Below are positions 13,829-15,690 of a DNA stretch of 15,690 bases, one piece after another. The stretch is from Rikenella sp031549665 (GTDB lineage Bacteria > Bacteroidota > Bacteroidia > Bacteroidales > Rikenellaceae). Position 1 is the first letter of the stretch. Each line of letters starts with the position of its first letter. The notes under the pieces are model-generated. The model was not told the origin of the DNA, did no database searches, and saw only the letters and a list, made by a program, of their open reading frames with translations. The DNA lies in the NCBI GenBank assembly GCA_031549665.1, contig JAVBPJ010000013.1, forward strand, positions 1-15,690, in the 5' to 3' direction. The position numbers and the translations under genes were made by a program.

Positions 13829-15142
13829 ATGGGCGAATTGCTTTACCGCTGCCAACCCGAACCCTGCAAGCACCACCCCGTGTGGAGCCGCACGGCGGTG
13901 ATCTACGAACTGAACGTGCGCCAATTTTCGCCCGAGGGAAACTTTGCCGGAGTGGCCGCACAACTGCCCCGGTTGCGCGACCTGGGCGTCGACCTGCTGT
14001 GGCTGATGCCAATTTATCCCATCGGCCAGGAGGATCGCAAGGGCACGCTTGGAAGCTACTACGCCATCCAGGACTATTGCGCGGTGAACCCCGAATTCGG
14101 TACTTTCGACGAGTTCCGGCAACTGGTCGAACAGATTCACGCCCACGGCCTGCGCGTGATCCTGGACTGGGTACCGAACCACACGGCGCGCGATGCCCGG
14201 TGGGTGGGCGCACACCCCGACTACTACGTGATGAATCCCGAAACGGGCCGTCCGGCGGTTCCGTTCGACTGGAGCGACACGGCGCAACTCGACTACGCCA
14301 ACCCCGAAATGAGGCGGGCCATGGTCGGCGCCATGCAATTCTGGCTCCGCGAAACAGCCATCGACGGCTTCCGGGTGGATATGGCGATGCTGGAGCCGAT
14401 CGATTTTTGGGATACGGCCATCGGCGCACTGAAAAAGGTTCGCCCCGACCTCTTCATGCTGGCCGAGGCCGAGGGGCCGCATTTCCACCGACAGGCCTTC
14501 GACGTGTCGTACGCGTGGGAGCTGCACCACCGGCTGGTCGACATCGCCAACGGACGGGCTAATGTGCAGTCGCTGAGGGAAATGCTGCGGGCCGAGTCGG
14601 AGGCCTATCCGCTCGATGCTTTCCGGATGTTCTTTACCTCGAACCACGACGAGAATAGTTGGAAGGGGTCGGAATTCGACCGCTTCGGCCCGGCTGTCCG
14701 AACCATGGCGGCGCTGACCTACTTCCTGCCGGGCATTCCGCTGATATACAACGGGCAGGAGGTGGCTTCGAAACAGCGGCTCGCTTTCTTCGACCGCGAT
14801 CCCATCCGCTGGAACGAGGGCGACCCCTCCTATACGCTCCTCTACCAACGCCTGAACCACCTGCGCCACACCCATCCGGCGCTGGCGAGCGGGGCGGCCG
14901 GAGGCGACCTGGTGTCGATCGACAACTCGTCGCCGGAACAGGTCTTCTCGGCCAAGCGCTCCCTCGACGGCCACACGGTGATCGGACTCTTCAACCTTTC
15001 GCCGGATCCCATCGACTTGGCTTTCTACGACGAGGAATTCGACGGCGAGTACTCGCAATTGGAGTCGCCGGAATCGGCCCTGCTTCGCTCAGGAGCTCAT
15101 TTCTACCTGCCTCCTTGGGGATTTTTCCTCTATTCGAGGTAA
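13829..15142 (+). CDS. GH13 alpha-amylase family enzyme, cytoplasmic
   Basis: A 437-residue family 13 glycoside hydrolase. The four conserved regions are visible: I, DWVPNH at 113-118; II, GFRVDMAML with nucleophile Asp184; III, LAEAEG with general acid Glu213; IV, FTSNHDE with Asp274. The barrel begins at VIYELNVRQFSPEG, and a C-terminal beta domain follows (VFSAKRSLDGHTVIGLFNLS). No signal peptide or lipobox, so unlike SusG-type outer-membrane amylases it should act in the cytoplasm, on imported maltooligosaccharides. It follows the GH65 gene after 2 bases, so the operon is translated as a block; the amylase would supply maltose to the phosphorylase. Glucosyltransferase or other alpha-glucosidase activity cannot be excluded. 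The operon ends at the hairpin at 15197. Confidence 0.92.
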   Translation: MGELLYRCQPEPCKHHPVWSRTAVIYELNVRQFSPEGNFAGVAAQLPRLRDLGVDLLWLMPIYPIGQEDRKGTLGSYYAIQDYCAVNPEFGTFDEFRQLVEQIHAHGLRVILDWVPNHTARDARWVGAHPDYYVMNPETGRPAVPFDWSDTAQLDYANPEMRRAMVGAMQFWLRETAIDGFRVDMAMLEPIDFWDTAIGALKKVRPDLFMLAEAEGPHFHRQAFDVSYAWELHHRLVDIANGRANVQSLREMLRAESEAYPLDAFRMFFTSNHDENSWKGSEFDRFGPAVRTMAALTYFLPGIPLIYNGQEVASKQRLAFFDRDPIRWNEGDPSYTLLYQRLNHLRHTHPALASGAAGGDLVSIDNSSPEQVFSAKRSLDGHTVIGLFNLSPDPIDLAFYDEEFDGEYSQLESPESALLRSGAHFYLPPWGFFLYSR

Positions 15143-15196
15143 ATATTGATTCGCAGGGAACCTTTCTCTTGACCCTCTTTTCCCATTCCACCCCCT

Positions 15197-15223
15197 AAAA
15201 AAGCTCCATTGGAGCTTTTTTTT
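15197..15223 (+). terminator. Rho-independent terminator of the carbohydrate operon
   Basis: AAAAAAGCTCC (15197-15207), loop ATT and GGAGCTTTTTT (15211-15221) form a perfect 11-bp stem running into eight T (15216-15223), 54 bases after the amylase stop. The A-run also makes it a plausible terminator for leftward transcription. Confidence 0.93.
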
Positions 15224-15252
15224 AATCACCTTATTTATAGCACATTAAATAA

Positions 15253-15269
15253 CGGAAAGCATTTTTCCG
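15253..15269. promoter_or_regulatory. Small palindrome upstream of the lipoprotein promoter
   Basis: CGGAAA (15253-15258) and TTTCCG (15264-15269) form an inverted repeat with a 5-base spacer, about 30 bases upstream of the putative -24 element. It could be an activator site; the evidence is positional only. Confidence 0.3.
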
Positions 15270-15272
15270 CAA

Positions 15273-15293
15273 GATTTTTCGCTTGATTTTTCG
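15273..15293 (+). promoter_or_regulatory. Tandem 9-bp direct repeat next to the -24 element
   Basis: GATTTTTCG occurs at 15273-15281 and again at 15285-15293, a 12-base period, close to one helical turn. The second copy ends five bases before the -24 GG. Likely a regulatory protein site or AT-rich promoter context. Confidence 0.35.
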
Positions 15294-15297
15294 ACTT

Positions 15298-15313
15298 TGG
15301 CACGGTGCTTGAT
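15298..15313 (+). promoter_or_regulatory. Sigma-54-like promoter for the small lipoprotein
   Basis: TTGGCACG-GTGC-TTGAT (15297-15313) fits the RpoN consensus TGGCACG-N4-TTGC(A/T), with the -24 GG at 15299-15300 and exactly ten bases before G15311. The -12 element is GA, not GC. Transcription would start near 15323, giving a leader of about 45 bases. No TAnnTTTG box is a better candidate in this gap. Confidence 0.5.
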
Positions 15314-15367
15314 AGAAGTAAGGACGAACGACTAAACCAACCAAGTAACCTAAACAAACTCCAAGCC

Positions 15368-15574
15368 ATGAAAAAGACCATCCTGCTCCTCGCCTCTGTA
15401 GCCGCCCTGATGACCAGCTGCTCAAACCAAGCCGAATTGGGCGCATTCTTGCAAATCCCCAACCACGAGAATACGCAGAGCGTACAACTCCGCCCCACCG
15501 AAAACCAACAAGCCGCCGCTTACGGTGTGTCGAACGACCGTTTGACCCCCTCGATGAGCTCGGTGAACGAATAA
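15368..15574 (+). CDS. Small lipoprotein of unknown function
   Basis: A 68-residue protein with a clear lipoprotein signal: MKK, a hydrophobic stretch (TILLLASVAALM) and a lipobox-like LMTSC with Cys18 as the acylated residue. The mature part is about 51 residues, polar, rich in Gln, Asn and Ser, with no recognised domain. It would be tethered to the inner or outer membrane; Ser and Asn directly after the Cys, without an acidic patch, give no clear sign of surface export. A start at 15305 would add 21 residues that disrupt the signal peptide and overlap the promoter, so the ATG at 15368 is preferred. It is monocistronic: a strong terminator precedes it (15197-15223) and a hairpin follows at 15656-15683. 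It could be the remnant of a longer gene, but both ends look intact. Confidence 0.75.
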   Translation: MKKTILLLASVAALMTSCSNQAELGAFLQIPNHENTQSVQLRPTENQQAAAYGVSNDRLTPSMSSVNE

Positions 15575-15655
15575 CCAACCCCACCACGCAGACGTGCGTC
15601 GTACGTACCAGGTAGAAGACAAGTTATAGGTTACAAGTCGTTTTCTATTCCCCCG

Positions 15656-15683
15656 CGGGCCGAACAGGTAAATGTTCGGCCCG
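15656..15683 (+). terminator. Hairpin after the small lipoprotein
   Basis: CGGGCCGAACA (15656-15666), loop GGTAAA and TGTTCGGCCCG (15673-15683) form a perfect 11-bp stem 82 bases past the lipoprotein stop. The following TACTATT reaches the window edge, so the T-run cannot be judged. The intervening 15575-15655 holds only short palindromes (GACGTGCGTC, GTACGTAC) and no gene. Confidence 0.7.
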
Positions 15684-15690
15684 TACTATT

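Overview
The window looks like a GC-rich chromosome segment from the Bacteroidetes, most likely order Bacteroidales; a Rikenellaceae/Alistipes-like source is a guess. Reasons: -7 boxes of the TAnnTTTG type before genes that mostly lack Shine-Dalgarno sequences, a DUF2851 protein, an IS1096-passenger/pRiA4b ORF-3-like protein next to miaA, a diaminopimelate dehydrogenase, and a truncated GLUG-repeat surface protein of the kind common in gut Bacteroidales. No rRNA, tRNA, CRISPR array, transposase or phage gene was seen.

Layout. (1) 2-1003, +: 3' end of a secreted/surface GLUG-repeat protein. (2) 1106-2407, -: DUF2851 protein, divergent from (3) 2499-3215, +: YebC/TACO1 family translation factor; their -7 boxes form a perfect 10-bp inverted repeat. 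(4) 3216-3726: a 511-bp gene-free stretch with stacked terminator-like hairpins and two copies of a hairpin-forming repeat. (5) 5699 down to 3727, -: three overlapping genes, pRiA4b ORF-3-like protein, miaA and a YgjP-like zinc peptidase. (6) 5828-10767, +: ddh, dnaE and trxA. (7) 10880-15142, +: a tightly packed carbohydrate operon of beta-phosphoglucomutase, GH65 maltose phosphorylase-type enzyme and cytoplasmic GH13 alpha-amylase, closed by a textbook terminator. (8) 15368-15574, +: a 68-residue lipoprotein behind a sigma-54-like promoter, with its own hairpin at the window end.

The carbohydrate operon reads as an intracellular phosphorolytic route: GH13 trims maltooligosaccharides, GH65 splits maltose with phosphate into glucose and beta-glucose 1-phosphate, and beta-phosphoglucomutase converts the latter to glucose 6-phosphate. 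No transporter or regulator lies in the window. The remaining genes are mostly housekeeping: replication (dnaE), redox (trxA), cell wall/lysine (ddh), tRNA modification (miaA) and translation (yebC).

I do not see a complete new system. The parts most worth a second look are non-coding: the hairpin repeat pair at 3457-3728, the mirror-image promoter at 2430-2465, the dyad before ddh, and the sigma-54-like control region of the tiny lipoprotein. DUF2851 also appears to have lost residues usual in its family.
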